A stretch of DNA of 64,000 bases, taken from positions 2,604,001 through 2,668,000 of the forward strand of contig NZ_CP114289.2 in the NCBI RefSeq assembly GCF_027111315.2, in the 5' to 3' direction. Made by a program: the position numbers and the translations under genes. Position 1 is the stretch's first letter; the number at the start of each line of letters is the position of its first letter. Shown here piece after piece: positions 17,316-26,715 of this stretch. The DNA is from Flavobacterium limnophilum (GTDB taxonomy: Bacteria > Bacteroidota > Bacteroidia > Flavobacteriales > Flavobacteriaceae). The notes below the pieces were generated by a model. The model searched no databases. It saw only the letters and a list, made by a program, of their open reading frames with translations, and was not told the origin of the DNA.

Positions 17316-18668
17316 TTATAAATTCGGCACAATTTTCCTTTTGGGAATTTCGCTAAAATACACATTAAGCAAAGACAAAGAATAAACAAATGCCGGTGCC
17401 GCGGTTCGCATAGCCGCATGATTGATGGTAAAAAACCAAAAGGCTACAAAACACAATAAATACATGTTGAATTTGTTTTCCAAATACAAAAACAAGGGCG
17501 TAAAAAACAGAATCAACAATCCAATAATTCCCAAAGTACCGTGTTCTGCCAGCATTCTGGTAATTTCGTCATGGGATAAAGTACCGTCCCCAGTTTCGGC
17601 TTTTCGAACTTCGACGCCTTTTCCAACACCAACGCCAAAAATTGGATTATCCAAAAAAATGTTAATTTCCCCTTTGGCCACTTCTTCCCTACCCGTGAAC
17701 CTGCTTTCTTTTACTCTTCCCGCCGCATCTTTGTTGGCATAACGTTTGTCGATTAGTCCACCTGTCTGAAAAGAAGTATATGCCCATGTTGCCGCCATGG
17801 CAATAGACAACAATACAATCAAATAATTGAGTTTTACCCTTCCGGCAAAATTAGATTTTGTGTAGAGAAAGAAAATCAACAAGATAATCATCAAAAAACC
17901 CGTAACCATTCCCCCACGAGAAAAAGTAACCATTCCTCGATAAGTAATATTCAAGGCGATAATTAAATTAATGATGACCAAGTATTTGGTCTTGGATTCC
18001 AAAATTATCCTGGAAAAAAAGATAAACATTCCCATTCCCAAAATGGTGGCCACTTGATTGGGACCAAATCCTCCAGAGGTTTCAAAATTAGATTGGGTAC
18101 TGGTAATGACGTCCCTAATATTTGGAGTATAAAATATCAAATATACCATGCAACTAATAATTGGCAATCCCATCGAAAGAAGGATAGAATTGATTTGGTC
18201 CAAGGATATTTTTCGCCTAAAAGTATAAAGCGAGGACACTCCCAAACAGACGGGACCCGAGATATTAAAGGCGATAGTATTCCTCATATTAGTATCGAAA
18301 TTCAATACAAAAGTTGTCAAAACCACGCTGGGAACCAACAATAATAGAAATATCCAATACGGCGTGGCATTTTTTGAAAATCCGCTAAAATACATTCCCA
18401 AGAAAATAAAAACCATTACCCCATATTTGGAAATTTCATACAGGGGATTCCCGTGCGTCATCCTCAAAAAAACTTCACTACCCACCACATAAGCAGCGGC
18501 CATCAAGGCTTCATTATTTTTGTTCTGTTTTTTAATGATATAAAGAGCCCACAATATAAAAATCAAATACCCGTAAATTTTGGAAAAAAACGGCAATACA
18601 AACACCAAAAATCCAATTCCGACGTGGAAGAGGATTAAATTGAGATACAGGATTTCGTCTTTTTTCAT
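17316..18668 (-). CDS. O-antigen ligase/polymerase family protein (Wzy/WaaL-like)
   Basis: The 450-residue protein has ten to twelve membrane helices and a large periplasmic loop late in the sequence containing SRFTGREEVAKGEINIF, NPIFGVGVGKG and the conserved HDEITRMLAEHG, the pattern of the Wzy_C/O-antigen ligase domain. It would polymerise or ligate undecaprenyl-linked glycan units. The cluster contains a priming transferase and two glycosyltransferases, so a polymerase role is plausible; ligase and polymerase cannot be told apart from sequence. Confidence 0.87.
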   Translation of the reverse strand: MKKDEILYLNLILFHVGIGFLVFVLPFFSKIYGYLIFILWALYIIKKQNKNNEALMAAAYVVGSEVFLRMTHGNPLYEISKYGVMVFIFLGMYFSGFSKNATPYWIFLLLLVPSVVLTTFVLNFDTNMRNTIAFNISGPVCLGVSSLYTFRRKISLDQINSILLSMGLPIISCMVYLIFYTPNIRDVITSTQSNFETSGGFGPNQVATILGMGMFIFFSRIILESKTKYLVIINLIIALNITYRGMVTFSRGGMVTGFLMIILLIFFLYTKSNFAGRVKLNYLIVLLSIAMAATWAYTSFQTGGLIDKRYANKDAAGRVKESRFTGREEVAKGEINIFLDNPIFGVGVGKGVEVRKAETGDGTLSHDEITRMLAEHGTLGIIGLLILFFTPLFLYLENKFNMYLLCFVAFWFFTINHAAMRTAAPAFVYSLSLLNVYFSEIPKRKIVPNL

Positions 18669-18671
18669 TTT

Positions 18672-19745
18672 TTACTTATTTGTCAACCAACCTAAATATT
18701 GATTTATCACGTTTTTTTCTGAATAATTAATTTTGACAGTTTCTTGAAGAGCTTTTCCAAAATCGTTTTGAAAGGTTTCACTTTCCATCAATTCCACCAA
18801 TGAATCACAAAACAATAGTACATTTCCAGCTTCAACCATAAATCCGTTGACACCATCTTGAATCAACAAAGGAATTTCTCCAACATTCGTCACGACAATG
18901 GGTTTTGCAGACCAACCGTATTCCAGCAGCGCCACAGGCAAACCTTCTGATTTTGAAGTCAAAACCGCTATGGTTGACTGCTCCAGAATATTTCCAACAT
19001 CCTGTTTCGAACCATAAATAAAAACATTGTTTTGCAAATTGAAGTCCAAAATCAGGTTCTTGATTTCTTTCGAATAATTATCTTCAAAATCTTTTCCCAC
19101 CAAATGAAATGTCCATTCCGGATGCGACAGTTGCACTTTTTGGGCCACTTCCAGCAACAAAAAATGATTTTTCTGTTCTCTCAAATTCGCCAAAGATACT
19201 ATTCGTTTCCCTTGAATTCCTTTCAAAATCGTATTTCCCAAAACATTATTCCCCAAGGATGGAAAATTAGGCAAATAAACAACATTTTTAAAATGCATTT
19301 TTTGTTCCGCCCAAAGTTTTAGATTTTGGTTTACGGCTATAATTCCACTGAAAAAAGGCAGTGTCACCCTTAAAGCCAACGAAGGCCTTTTGGACAAAAA
19401 CTCGCTGTCACCATAATGGTCGTGCCAAATTAATTTCACCTTCGGATAAGTTAACTTCAAAAGAAAAACCAGAAAAAAAGAAGTGCTGTGTGCGTGAATT
19501 ATTTCCACTTTATTTTTTGCCACAAATTTTCGCAAGGTCGAAAGTGCATTCCAATCCATCGTTCCTTTCTTGTTCAAGTACAAATAAGAAACCTTATTGT
19601 TGACCTGATTCAAAAGAGGCCCTTCCTTTCGAGTTACCACCAATCCTGAAAAATCTATTGTAACGGCAAGTGCATTGGCATAATTCACCGCCATTCGTTC
19701 GGCACCGCCAGCCTCAAGAGAATCTATGATTTGGAGAATTCTCAT
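18672..19745 (-). CDS. Glycosyltransferase family 4 protein
   Basis: The 357-residue protein opens with MRILQIIDSLEAGGAERMA, the donor-independent GT4 start, and has the second-domain motifs IVSLANLREQKNHFLLLEV and the nucleotide-sugar-binding EX7E region SEGLPVALLEYGWSAKPIV. It adds a sugar with retention of configuration. It lies 3 nt from the ligase gene and overlaps the next upstream transferase by 4 nt, so the four genes form one operon. The sugar specificity is unknown. Confidence 0.92.
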   Translation of the reverse strand: MRILQIIDSLEAGGAERMAVNYANALAVTIDFSGLVVTRKEGPLLNQVNNKVSYLYLNKKGTMDWNALSTLRKFVAKNKVEIIHAHSTSFFLVFLLKLTYPKVKLIWHDHYGDSEFLSKRPSLALRVTLPFFSGIIAVNQNLKLWAEQKMHFKNVVYLPNFPSLGNNVLGNTILKGIQGKRIVSLANLREQKNHFLLLEVAQKVQLSHPEWTFHLVGKDFEDNYSKEIKNLILDFNLQNNVFIYGSKQDVGNILEQSTIAVLTSKSEGLPVALLEYGWSAKPIVVTNVGEIPLLIQDGVNGFMVEAGNVLLFCDSLVELMESETFQNDFGKALQETVKINYSEKNVINQYLGWLTNK

Positions 19746-20860
19746 GGTGTCAACAGTTTTTTAATTTCTTCCTCGAAGACATCCAAGGTGTATTTTCTGG
19801 ACCAATCCGTCGCCTTTTCGCTCATGATTTGATAATCGATTTCATTTTTCAAAACAGTGTCCAATTGATTCAGGTCTTTTTCCAATTCCATTTCCAATAA
19901 AAGACCTCGATTGCCATAATCCAGCATAAACGGCACGCAAGAAACCGAGGTTGCCACAGGAACACAACCCCAAAACATTCCTTCGGCCACGGCTTTTGGC
20001 CAACCTTCACTATCGGACGGCAAAACAACAAAATGACTTTGTTCGTAGGCTTTTTTGACTATTTCCTGCGTTTGGTTTCCTTTCAATGAAATGATGTTTT
20101 CCAAATTGTTTTTACCAATATATTGCTCCAATTCGTTACGTTCTGCCCCTTCCCCAAACAAAGCCAAAGCAACATCATGACCATTTTTGTGCAAGGCTTC
20201 CGCCAATTGAATGGCATATAACGGATTTTTGCCCGATACCAAAGCTCCCACAAAAACAAAACGGATTTTCTGTTTCAGATCTTTGGAAATAATAGGTAAT
20301 TTATCGGCTTCATTATAAGTTGCCGTAAAAAAAGGTTTGATATTCTTGGAACTTTCTTCCCATTTTCCATAAACCAAAACCTGCATATTTCGAGTCAGGA
20401 AGGTATTAGACAAAATCCATTTTTGCAATTTATAACTCAACGGTTGTTTCGATTTCGGATCCCAATTGCCGGCATATTTGGCTGTTTTAATCTTTTTTGG
20501 AAATAAAATCTGGAGTAAAGTCGCTAGCAAACCCATATTTCCGGGACAGCGCAAATGAATGTGATCGGCATCTTTCATTGCCAAATAAATGCTGCAGCAA
20601 ATTCCGGGTGTTTTAAAAACTGTGTTGAAAATGGATTTCAGATGCAAAACATCAAAACCGGCAACAGCCACGAATTCAATATCTTCGTGATCATATTTTA
20701 TATCAATTGGAGTCTTCCGGGATTTGGATTCCGGGGCAACAACAACCACTTTGCCAAGCTGTTTTGTCCAAATATTCATTTCCCGAACATAAGGAGCATA
20801 AGCAAAATATTGATTCTGCTCCACAATATGTGGCACGTGGGTAATGATGACAAAATTCAT
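19742..20860 (-). CDS. Glycosyltransferase family 4-like protein
   Basis: The 372-residue protein has a diverged N-terminal domain (MNFVIITHVPHIVEQ) and a recognisable GT-B C-terminal half with FVFVGALVSGKNPLYAIQLA and SEGWPKAVAEGMFWGCVPVA, the EX7E-type sugar nucleotide site. It is the first gene of the minus-strand polysaccharide operon. The upstream gap of 247 nt to parA should hold the operon promoter, but I saw no clear -7 box on the minus strand. Confidence 0.88.
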   Translation of the reverse strand: MNFVIITHVPHIVEQNQYFAYAPYVREMNIWTKQLGKVVVVAPESKSRKTPIDIKYDHEDIEFVAVAGFDVLHLKSIFNTVFKTPGICCSIYLAMKDADHIHLRCPGNMGLLATLLQILFPKKIKTAKYAGNWDPKSKQPLSYKLQKWILSNTFLTRNMQVLVYGKWEESSKNIKPFFTATYNEADKLPIISKDLKQKIRFVFVGALVSGKNPLYAIQLAEALHKNGHDVALALFGEGAERNELEQYIGKNNLENIISLKGNQTQEIVKKAYEQSHFVVLPSDSEGWPKAVAEGMFWGCVPVATSVSCVPFMLDYGNRGLLLEMELEKDLNQLDTVLKNEIDYQIMSEKATDWSRKYTLDVFEEEIKKLLTP

Positions 20861-21107
20861 TTAAAGGTTTTCAGTTGCGAATTTGTATTTCCAGCAGTAA
20901 ATATATCGTTAAATCTAATCATTATCAAAGGGAAAATTAAATTTTGTCTTTAGCCTATTTCAAAAAAAAGCTGCCAAGAACAATTAAAATCCCAAGAACT
21001 ATTGTCCGAAAGTCGGCTACTAATCAGACCTTAACATTTGTTAACAAAATAGATTTTCAGAAACCATAATTAATTGTATTTTTACCGTTCAAAATTTAGA
21101 AAAATAA

Positions 21108-21875
21108 ATGGGTAAAATCATTGCGATTGCTAATCAAAAAGGAGGAGTAGGAAAGACGACAACGTCCATAAATCTCGCTGCTTCATTAGGTGTTTTAGAA
21201 AAAAAAGTGTTACTAATAGATGCTGATCCCCAGGCAAATGCCACTTCAGGATTAGGAATTGACGTGGAAACCGTGGAAATCGGAACCTATCAAATTCTCG
21301 AGCACAGCAACACGCCAAGGGAGGCAACAATAAAAAGCACGGCTCCAAACGTGGACGTGATCCCTTCCCATATTGACCTTGTGGCCATCGAAATCGAATT
21401 GGTTGACAAAGAAAACAGGGAATACATGCTCAAAAAAGCATTGGAAAGCATCAAGGAGGAGTACGATTATATCATAATCGATTGTGCGCCTTCGCTAGGT
21501 TTGCTTACGCTAAATGCCTTGACGGCGTCAGATTCAGTGATTATTCCAATTCAATGCGAATATTTTGCATTGGAAGGTTTGGGCAAATTATTGAATACCA
21601 TAAAAAGCATCCAAAAAATCCACAATACCGATTTAGATATCGAAGGATTGCTTTTGACCATGTTCGACTCCAGATTGCGTTTATCCAACCAAGTGGTCGA
21701 AGAGGTTCAAAAACACTTCAACGACATGGTTTTTGAAACCGTGATTCAAAGAAACGTCAAATTGAGCGAGGCTCCCAGTTTTGGCGAAAGCATCATCAAC
21801 TATGACGCCACGAGTAAAGGTGCAATAAATTACCTACATTTGGCACAAGAAATTATAAAGAAAAACAGTAAATAG
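21108..21875 (+). CDS. parA: Chromosome partitioning ATPase ParA (Soj)
   Basis: The 255-residue protein begins with MGKIIAIANQKGGVGKTTTS, the deviant Walker A motif (residues 11-18), followed by LLIDADPQANATSGLG and DYIIIDCAPSLGLLTLNA. ParA dimers bind DNA and drive ParB-parS complexes towards the cell poles. It lacks the N-terminal repressor domain of plasmid ParA, as expected for a chromosomal type. A possible -7 box TATTTTTA lies at 21077-21084, and parB follows after 4 nt. Confidence 0.97.
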   Translation: MGKIIAIANQKGGVGKTTTSINLAASLGVLEKKVLLIDADPQANATSGLGIDVETVEIGTYQILEHSNTPREATIKSTAPNVDVIPSHIDLVAIEIELVDKENREYMLKKALESIKEEYDYIIIDCAPSLGLLTLNALTASDSVIIPIQCEYFALEGLGKLLNTIKSIQKIHNTDLDIEGLLLTMFDSRLRLSNQVVEEVQKHFNDMVFETVIQRNVKLSEAPSFGESIINYDATSKGAINYLHLAQEIIKKNSK

Positions 21876-21879
21876 TTTT

Positions 21880-22779
21880 ATGGCACAAGCACTAAAAAAA
21901 CAAGCCTTGGGAAGAGGATTATCGGCATTGTTGAAAGATCCGGAAAACGACATCAAATCAGTGAGCGATAAAAATGCCGACAAAGTGGTTGGAAACATTA
22001 TCGAGCTTGAAATTGATGCCATCGAAATAAATCCGTTTCAACCCAGAAGCAATTTCAACGAAGAATCTTTAAGAGAATTAGCGACTTCCATAAAAGAATT
22101 GGGCGTAATTCAGCCCATCACTGTTCGAAAATTAGACTTCAACAAATACCAATTAATTTCGGGAGAGCGACGTCTTCGTGCTTCAAAATTAGTGGGATTG
22201 ACCACTGTTCCGGCTTATATTCGAATTGCAAACGACAACGAATCCTTGATTATGGCCTTGGTTGAAAACATTCAACGCCACGATTTGGATCCCATAGAAA
22301 TTGCGCTTTCGTACCAAAGGTTGATTGACGAAATTCAATTGACACAGGAACAAATGAGCGACCGCGTGGGAAAAAAACGTTCCACAATTGCCAACTATTT
22401 ACGCCTTTTAAAGTTGGATCCGATTATCCAAACCGGAATCCGAGATGGTTTCATCAGCATGGGACACGGTCGTGCCATAATCAACATCGAAGACCAAGAC
22501 ATTCAAGCCGATATTTACCAAAAAATCGTGAGCCAGAATCTTTCGGTTCGAGATACCGAAGCATTGGTCAAAAATTATCAAGAAAGTTTGAAACCCAAGC
22601 CTGCAACCCAAGCTAAAGCAGCTTCTTTCGAAATTGAAGAGGATCAAAAAAACACTTTCAACACTTATTTTGGCACCAAAGTCGACGTTAAAGTTGCCGG
22701 AAACGGAAAGGGAAAAATCACTATTCCATTCCAGTCCGAAGAAGACTTCAACCGAATTATCAAACTAATAAAGGGGTAG
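21880..22779 (+). CDS. parB: Chromosome partitioning protein ParB
   Basis: The 299-residue protein has the N-terminal LGRGLSAL motif, the CTPase-related NPFQPR and SGERRLRASKL (boxes I and II of the ParB/Srx domain), and a helix-turn-helix with LTQEQMSDRVGKKRSTIANYLR. A C-terminal dimerisation domain ends in KLIKG. ParB loads at parS and spreads as a CTP-gated clamp. I did not notice a parS-like palindrome in this window. The next gene overlaps its stop by 1 nt. Confidence 0.97.
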   Translation: MAQALKKQALGRGLSALLKDPENDIKSVSDKNADKVVGNIIELEIDAIEINPFQPRSNFNEESLRELATSIKELGVIQPITVRKLDFNKYQLISGERRLRASKLVGLTTVPAYIRIANDNESLIMALVENIQRHDLDPIEIALSYQRLIDEIQLTQEQMSDRVGKKRSTIANYLRLLKLDPIIQTGIRDGFISMGHGRAIINIEDQDIQADIYQKIVSQNLSVRDTEALVKNYQESLKPKPATQAKAASFEIEEDQKNTFNTYFGTKVDVKVAGNGKGKITIPFQSEEDFNRIIKLIKG

Positions 22780-23345
22780 TGAATAAAATATTTTTCATAG
22801 GTTTACTCTTCTTTTTTTTAGGAAGCCAATCCGTTTTTTCGCAAAAGAAAACCGACGAGACTGCCTTGATAGCAAAAGACACCTTGAAATCAAACGACAT
22901 TGACCCTTTGACGCCCGCAAAAGCAGCTTTTTATTCGGCTATTTTACCGGGATTGGGACAGGCTTACAACAAAAAATACTGGAAAATCCCCATTGTTTAC
23001 GGCGCCATTGGAACGAGTCTTTATTATTATATCGACAGCAATAAAAGTTACAACCAATATCGAGATGAATACAAGCGAAGATTGGAAGGTTTTGGAAGAG
23101 GCGAAGAACTGGCAAGATATGATGATGCCACTTTAATTTCTGCCCAAAAATTTTACCAACGAAATCGAGATTTGTCCGCCTTGTTCGTTGTTGGTTTTTA
23201 TGTTTTAAATATTATAGACGCCAATGTTGACGCAGCTTTAATACAATTCAACGTGAATGAAAATTTGTCGTTGAAACCAAATATTTATTTGAATGATGTA
23301 ACATCAAGGACAAATGTTGGACTAACATTTAATTATAATTTTTAG
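22779..23345 (+). CDS. DUF5683-family membrane protein
   Basis: The GTG start overlaps the parB stop codon by one base. The 188-residue protein has a signal peptide ending at SVFSQ, and the DUF5683 core contains PAKAAFYSAILPGLGQAYNKKYWKIP (given in part) and two hydrophobic segments. The partner of parB in flavobacterial operons is usually this protein, but its function is unknown. The C-terminus (LNDVTSRTNVGLTFNYNF) is beta-rich and ends in an aromatic, hinting at an outer-membrane link. Confidence 0.85.
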   Translation: MNKIFFIGLLFFFLGSQSVFSQKKTDETALIAKDTLKSNDIDPLTPAKAAFYSAILPGLGQAYNKKYWKIPIVYGAIGTSLYYYIDSNKSYNQYRDEYKRRLEGFGRGEELARYDDATLISAQKFYQRNRDLSALFVVGFYVLNIIDANVDAALIQFNVNENLSLKPNIYLNDVTSRTNVGLTFNYNF

Positions 23346-23372
23346 AATCCCCCTAACCCCCGAAGGGGGAAA
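23346..23372 (+). terminator. Short CCCCC-GAA-GGGGG hairpin
   Basis: The spacer after the DUF5683 gene contains CCCCCGAAGGGGG with the flanking CCCCCTAA, a compact GC hairpin in an AT-rich gap. It lacks a strong T-run, so it may be a repeat rather than a terminator. Confidence 0.35.
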
Positions 23373-23426
23373 TACAGGAAAGTTATACTGAAAAAAAAGA
23401 TAAAAATTGAAATTTAAAAAAATATA

Positions 23427-24128
23427 ATGAAAATTGCACTTTTAGGATACGGAAAAATGGGACAGGTAATCGAAAGAATTGCCCTGGAAAGAGGACATGA
23501 AATTGTTTTGAAAAAAGACGAATTCAACACCTATGACGGACTTTCGAATGCTGATGTGGCCATCGATTTCAGTGTTCCAACGGCTGCAGTAGACAACATA
23601 TCGAGTTGTTTCCACGCCAATATTCCCGTAATTTCAGGAACAACAGGTTGGTTGGAACATTATGACGAAATGTTGGTCCTTTGCAAGGAAAAAAATGGAG
23701 GATTTATTTCGAGTTCCAACTTTAGTTTGGGTGTCAATCTTTTCTTTGAACTCAATGAATATTTGGCCAAAATGATGTCCAAATTTGACAGTTACAAGGT
23801 AGAAATGGAAGAAATTCACCATACCCAAAAACTGGATGCACCTAGTGGAACCGCCATTTCGTTGGCAAAAGGAGTCATTGAAAACAGCGATTACACCAAT
23901 TGGACAATGGAAACCCCTAATTCAAAAGAAATTCATATCGAAGCCAAAAGAATTGGCACGGTTCCGGGAACGCATACCGTAACTTACAATTCGTCGGTAG
24001 ATTCCATTGAAATCAAACATACTGCCCACAATCGCGAAGGTTTTGCCCTTGGTGCCGTAATTGCCGCTGAATGGATTGTAGGCAAACACGGTGTTTTCAC
24101 GATGAAAGATGTTTTAACTTCAAAATAA
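23427..24128 (+). CDS. dapB: 4-hydroxy-tetrahydrodipicolinate reductase
   Basis: The 233-residue protein has the NAD(P) motif GYGKMGQVIERIA (about residues 7-19), the SGTTGW motif and the active-site segment EEIHHTQKLDAPSGTA. It reduces the product of DapA in lysine and diaminopimelate synthesis, feeding peptidoglycan. It is about 40 residues shorter than the E. coli enzyme, as in other Bacteroidota. It is in line with parAB and lepB but separated by spacers. Confidence 0.95.
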   Translation: MKIALLGYGKMGQVIERIALERGHEIVLKKDEFNTYDGLSNADVAIDFSVPTAAVDNISSCFHANIPVISGTTGWLEHYDEMLVLCKEKNGGFISSSNFSLGVNLFFELNEYLAKMMSKFDSYKVEMEEIHHTQKLDAPSGTAISLAKGVIENSDYTNWTMETPNSKEIHIEAKRIGTVPGTHTVTYNSSVDSIEIKHTAHNREGFALGAVIAAEWIVGKHGVFTMKDVLTSK

Positions 24129-24132
24129 ATTT

Positions 24133-24203
24133 GTTGCTTTAAGGTTTCTAGTTCCGAGTTGAACAACTTTAAACCTTAAACTTTAAACTTTAAACAAAAT
24201 AAT
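24133..24203. repeat. Stutter spacer of TTTAAAC/AAGGTTT words
   Basis: The gap before lepB repeats AAACCTTAAACTTTAAAC and contains the complementary TTTAAGGTTT, so it can form hairpins. Similar word-repeat tracts occur elsewhere in the window. Confidence 0.5.
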
Positions 24204-25961
24204 ATGACAGCATTTCAATGGTTTGTATTTTTCTTGATTGTACAAGTAATACACTTTTTAGGAACTTGGAAATTATATGAAGCAGCCGGCAGAAGACGTT
24301 GGCAAGCAGCCATTCCTGTTTACAACTCCATCGTTTTGATGAAGATAATCGGTCGTCCCACTTGGTGGACACTTTTGCTTTTCATTCCCATTATCAACCT
24401 GATCATGTTTCCTGTTATTTGGGTTGAAACCTTAAGAAGTTTTGGCAAAAAATCTTCTTTGGACACATTTTTAGGCATCGCCACTTTTGGTTTCTACATT
24501 TATTATGTTAATTATACCCAAAAATTAGATTATGTGGCCGACCGTAGTTTAAATTCCGAGAACAAAACGGCTGACACGGTAAGTTCCTTGCTTTTTGCCA
24601 TTATCGTGGCCACTTTGGTTCATACTTATGTTATTCAACCTTTCACGATACCTACCTCTTCATTGGAAAAATCATTGTTGGTGGGCGACTTTTTGTTTGT
24701 GAGCAAGATGAATTATGGTGCGAGAGTTCCAATGACGTCCGTGGCTTTGCCAATGGTTCACGACTCGATTCCATTGACCAAAAGAAAGTCTTACCTGAGT
24801 TGGCCTCAATTGCCTTATTTTAGGTTGCCGGCTTTCGAAAAAATAAAACATTCCGACATCGTGGTTTTCAACTGGCCAGCGGATACTGTTTACCAATTTT
24901 TTGATAGATCTGGCAGAAAAGCCGTTATCAAACCAATTGACAAAAAATCGAATTATGTAAAACGTTGCGTTGGAATTCCAGGTGACAGTTTATCCATAAA
25001 GGACGGCATTGTTTACATCAACGGAAAAGTATTGGCATTGCCGGAAAGAGCTAAAGTTCAAAATACTTATACTGCCAAATTCAAGCATTCAAACAATATA
25101 GATTATAATAAATTATTTAATGACTTAAATAACTATCCAAACGACAGAGGTGGATTTGCTAATGATAGTACCCTTTATTTCCCAGCTCTAACTGAAGAAA
25201 AAGTCAATATTTTGAAAAGCACAAGTGGTGTAACTAATGTTGAAAAAATAATTGAACAACCAAACAAGAACAATACTCTAACTTATGATTTCAAATATAA
25301 CCCAAAAATACAAGATGATTTTTTAACAATTATAGCTCGAATCAAAGAAACTAATCAATTTGCAATAGATGAGAAAACAGATAATGTTATAAGAATATAT
25401 AATCTTCCAAAAGAGTTTATTGAAATTTTAAAGAAAAAGAAGTCAATAATTTACATAAAAGAATTTCACGATATCTTTCCAAATACTTTAAATTTAAAAA
25501 ACTGGACAATTGACAACTATGGCCCAATATACATTCCAGAAGAAGGAAAAACGGTAGCCATAAACTTTATGACTTTACCTTTTTATAGCCGAATCATCAC
25601 CGAATACGAAAAAAACAAACTGGAAGTCAAAGGCAGCGACATTTACATCAATGGAGTAAAAACAAAAACCTATACCTTCAAGCAAAACTACTATTGGATG
25701 ATGGGTGACAATCGCCACAGATCGGAAGACAGCCGCTACTGGGGCTATGTTCCCGCTGACCACATCGTTGGAAAACCAGTATTTATTTGGATGAGTTGGG
25801 ACACGAATGGCAAAGGATTTGGAAAAATCCGTTGGGATAGATTGTTTACCACCGTTGGCGGTGATGGTCAACCCCAATCGTATTTTAAAATATTCATGCT
25901 TCTTTTGGCCGCCTTTTTTGTGGGGGAATATTTTTGGAACAAGAGAAAAGAGAAAATTTAG
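24204..25961 (+). CDS. lepB: Signal peptidase I (long flavobacterial form)
   Basis: The 585-residue protein begins with about four membrane helices (residues 1-105, a DUF5684-like extension) before the S26 peptidase core. The catalytic serine motif IPTSSLEKSL places Ser at about 153, and the lysine motif NYVKRCVGIPGDS places Lys at about 253. The closing box is MMGDNRHRSEDSRYWG. Between these boxes is a domain-sized insertion (about residues 290-450) that is visibly more AT-rich than the flanks. It removes signal peptides from secreted proteins at the inner membrane. Confidence 0.93.
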   Translation: MTAFQWFVFFLIVQVIHFLGTWKLYEAAGRRRWQAAIPVYNSIVLMKIIGRPTWWTLLLFIPIINLIMFPVIWVETLRSFGKKSSLDTFLGIATFGFYIYYVNYTQKLDYVADRSLNSENKTADTVSSLLFAIIVATLVHTYVIQPFTIPTSSLEKSLLVGDFLFVSKMNYGARVPMTSVALPMVHDSIPLTKRKSYLSWPQLPYFRLPAFEKIKHSDIVVFNWPADTVYQFFDRSGRKAVIKPIDKKSNYVKRCVGIPGDSLSIKDGIVYINGKVLALPERAKVQNTYTAKFKHSNNIDYNKLFNDLNNYPNDRGGFANDSTLYFPALTEEKVNILKSTSGVTNVEKIIEQPNKNNTLTYDFKYNPKIQDDFLTIIARIKETNQFAIDEKTDNVIRIYNLPKEFIEILKKKKSIIYIKEFHDIFPNTLNLKNWTIDNYGPIYIPEEGKTVAINFMTLPFYSRIITEYEKNKLEVKGSDIYINGVKTKTYTFKQNYYWMMGDNRHRSEDSRYWGYVPADHIVGKPVFIWMSWDTNGKGFGKIRWDRLFTTVGGDGQPQSYFKIFMLLLAAFFVGEYFWNKRKEKI

Positions 25962-26068
25962 AGGTTTAAAAGTTCAAAATGGTTTAAAGGTTTAATGTTG
26001 TTTAAGCACAATAAATTAACCTTTAAACCATTTTAAACAATCTTAAACCATTTTAAAACTAATTAAAA
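25962..26068 (+). terminator. Terminator-like stutter hairpin after lepB
   Basis: AAAATGGTTTAAAGGTT (25976-25992) is perfectly complementary to AACCTTTAAACCATTTT (26018-26034), giving 17-bp arms and a 25-nt loop. Further copies of TTTAAACCATTTTAAAC follow up to the wbqC start. Confidence 0.55.
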
Positions 26069-26686
26069 ATGAACCTTCTTATTCATCCTACCTATTTTCC
26101 CTCAATTAGTCATTTTGTGGCCATGGCACAATCTGACAAAATTGTGTTTGAAATGGAAGATAATTTCCAGAAACAAACCAATCGCAACCGAACTTATATT
26201 TACAGTCCAAACGGAATCCAGTTATTGAATATTCCTGTAAAACATTCGCTAGAAGGTCGTCATCAAAAAACGAAGGACACCAAGATTGAAACCGCTTTTG
26301 ACTGGCAAAAACAACATTTCAAATCACTGGAAGCCGCTTATAGAACCTCTCCTTTCTTTGAATATTTTGAAGATGACATTCGTCCCATTTTTGAAAAAAA
26401 ACACAGTTTCTTGATGGATTTGAATTTCGAAGCGATGCAAATTGTTTCCAAATGTTTGCGAATGAAATTCGAATATGAAACGACAAACGAATACTTTCAC
26501 GAAGTGGATTCCAGCACTATTTTAGACTTTAGAGCTTTGGCAGATGGAAAAAAGGACAATGCACAATTTGAAGCTTACACCCAAGTTTTTGGCGAAAAAC
26601 ATGGATTTTTGAACAATCTAAGTATTCTGGATTTGTTGTTTAACGAAGGAAGATACGCCTTGGATTATTTGAAAAACCAGAAGTAA
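26069..26686 (+). CDS. WbqC family protein
   Basis: The 205-residue soluble protein contains the WbqC-like opening MNLLIHPTYFPSISHFVAM, the motif QTNRNRTYI (nucleotide/substrate pocket in the family), HSLEGRHQKTKDTKI and the C-terminal LLFNEGRYALDYL. WbqC members occur in polysaccharide loci and are thought to act on sugar nucleotides, but the chemistry is not settled. Its place next to lepB is typical of flavobacteria rather than of a glycan cluster. Confidence 0.85.
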   Translation: MNLLIHPTYFPSISHFVAMAQSDKIVFEMEDNFQKQTNRNRTYIYSPNGIQLLNIPVKHSLEGRHQKTKDTKIETAFDWQKQHFKSLEAAYRTSPFFEYFEDDIRPIFEKKHSFLMDLNFEAMQIVSKCLRMKFEYETTNEYFHEVDSSTILDFRALADGKKDNAQFEAYTQVFGEKHGFLNNLSILDLLFNEGRYALDYLKNQK

Positions 26687-26715
26687 CTTCTCTTTTTTAT
26701 AAAAAAATGATGCTT

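Noticed and set aside
21108..22779. A parS centromere site or origin of replication near parAB
   Set aside because: I did not see a parS-like palindrome or DnaA-box cluster; a full motif scan could not be done.
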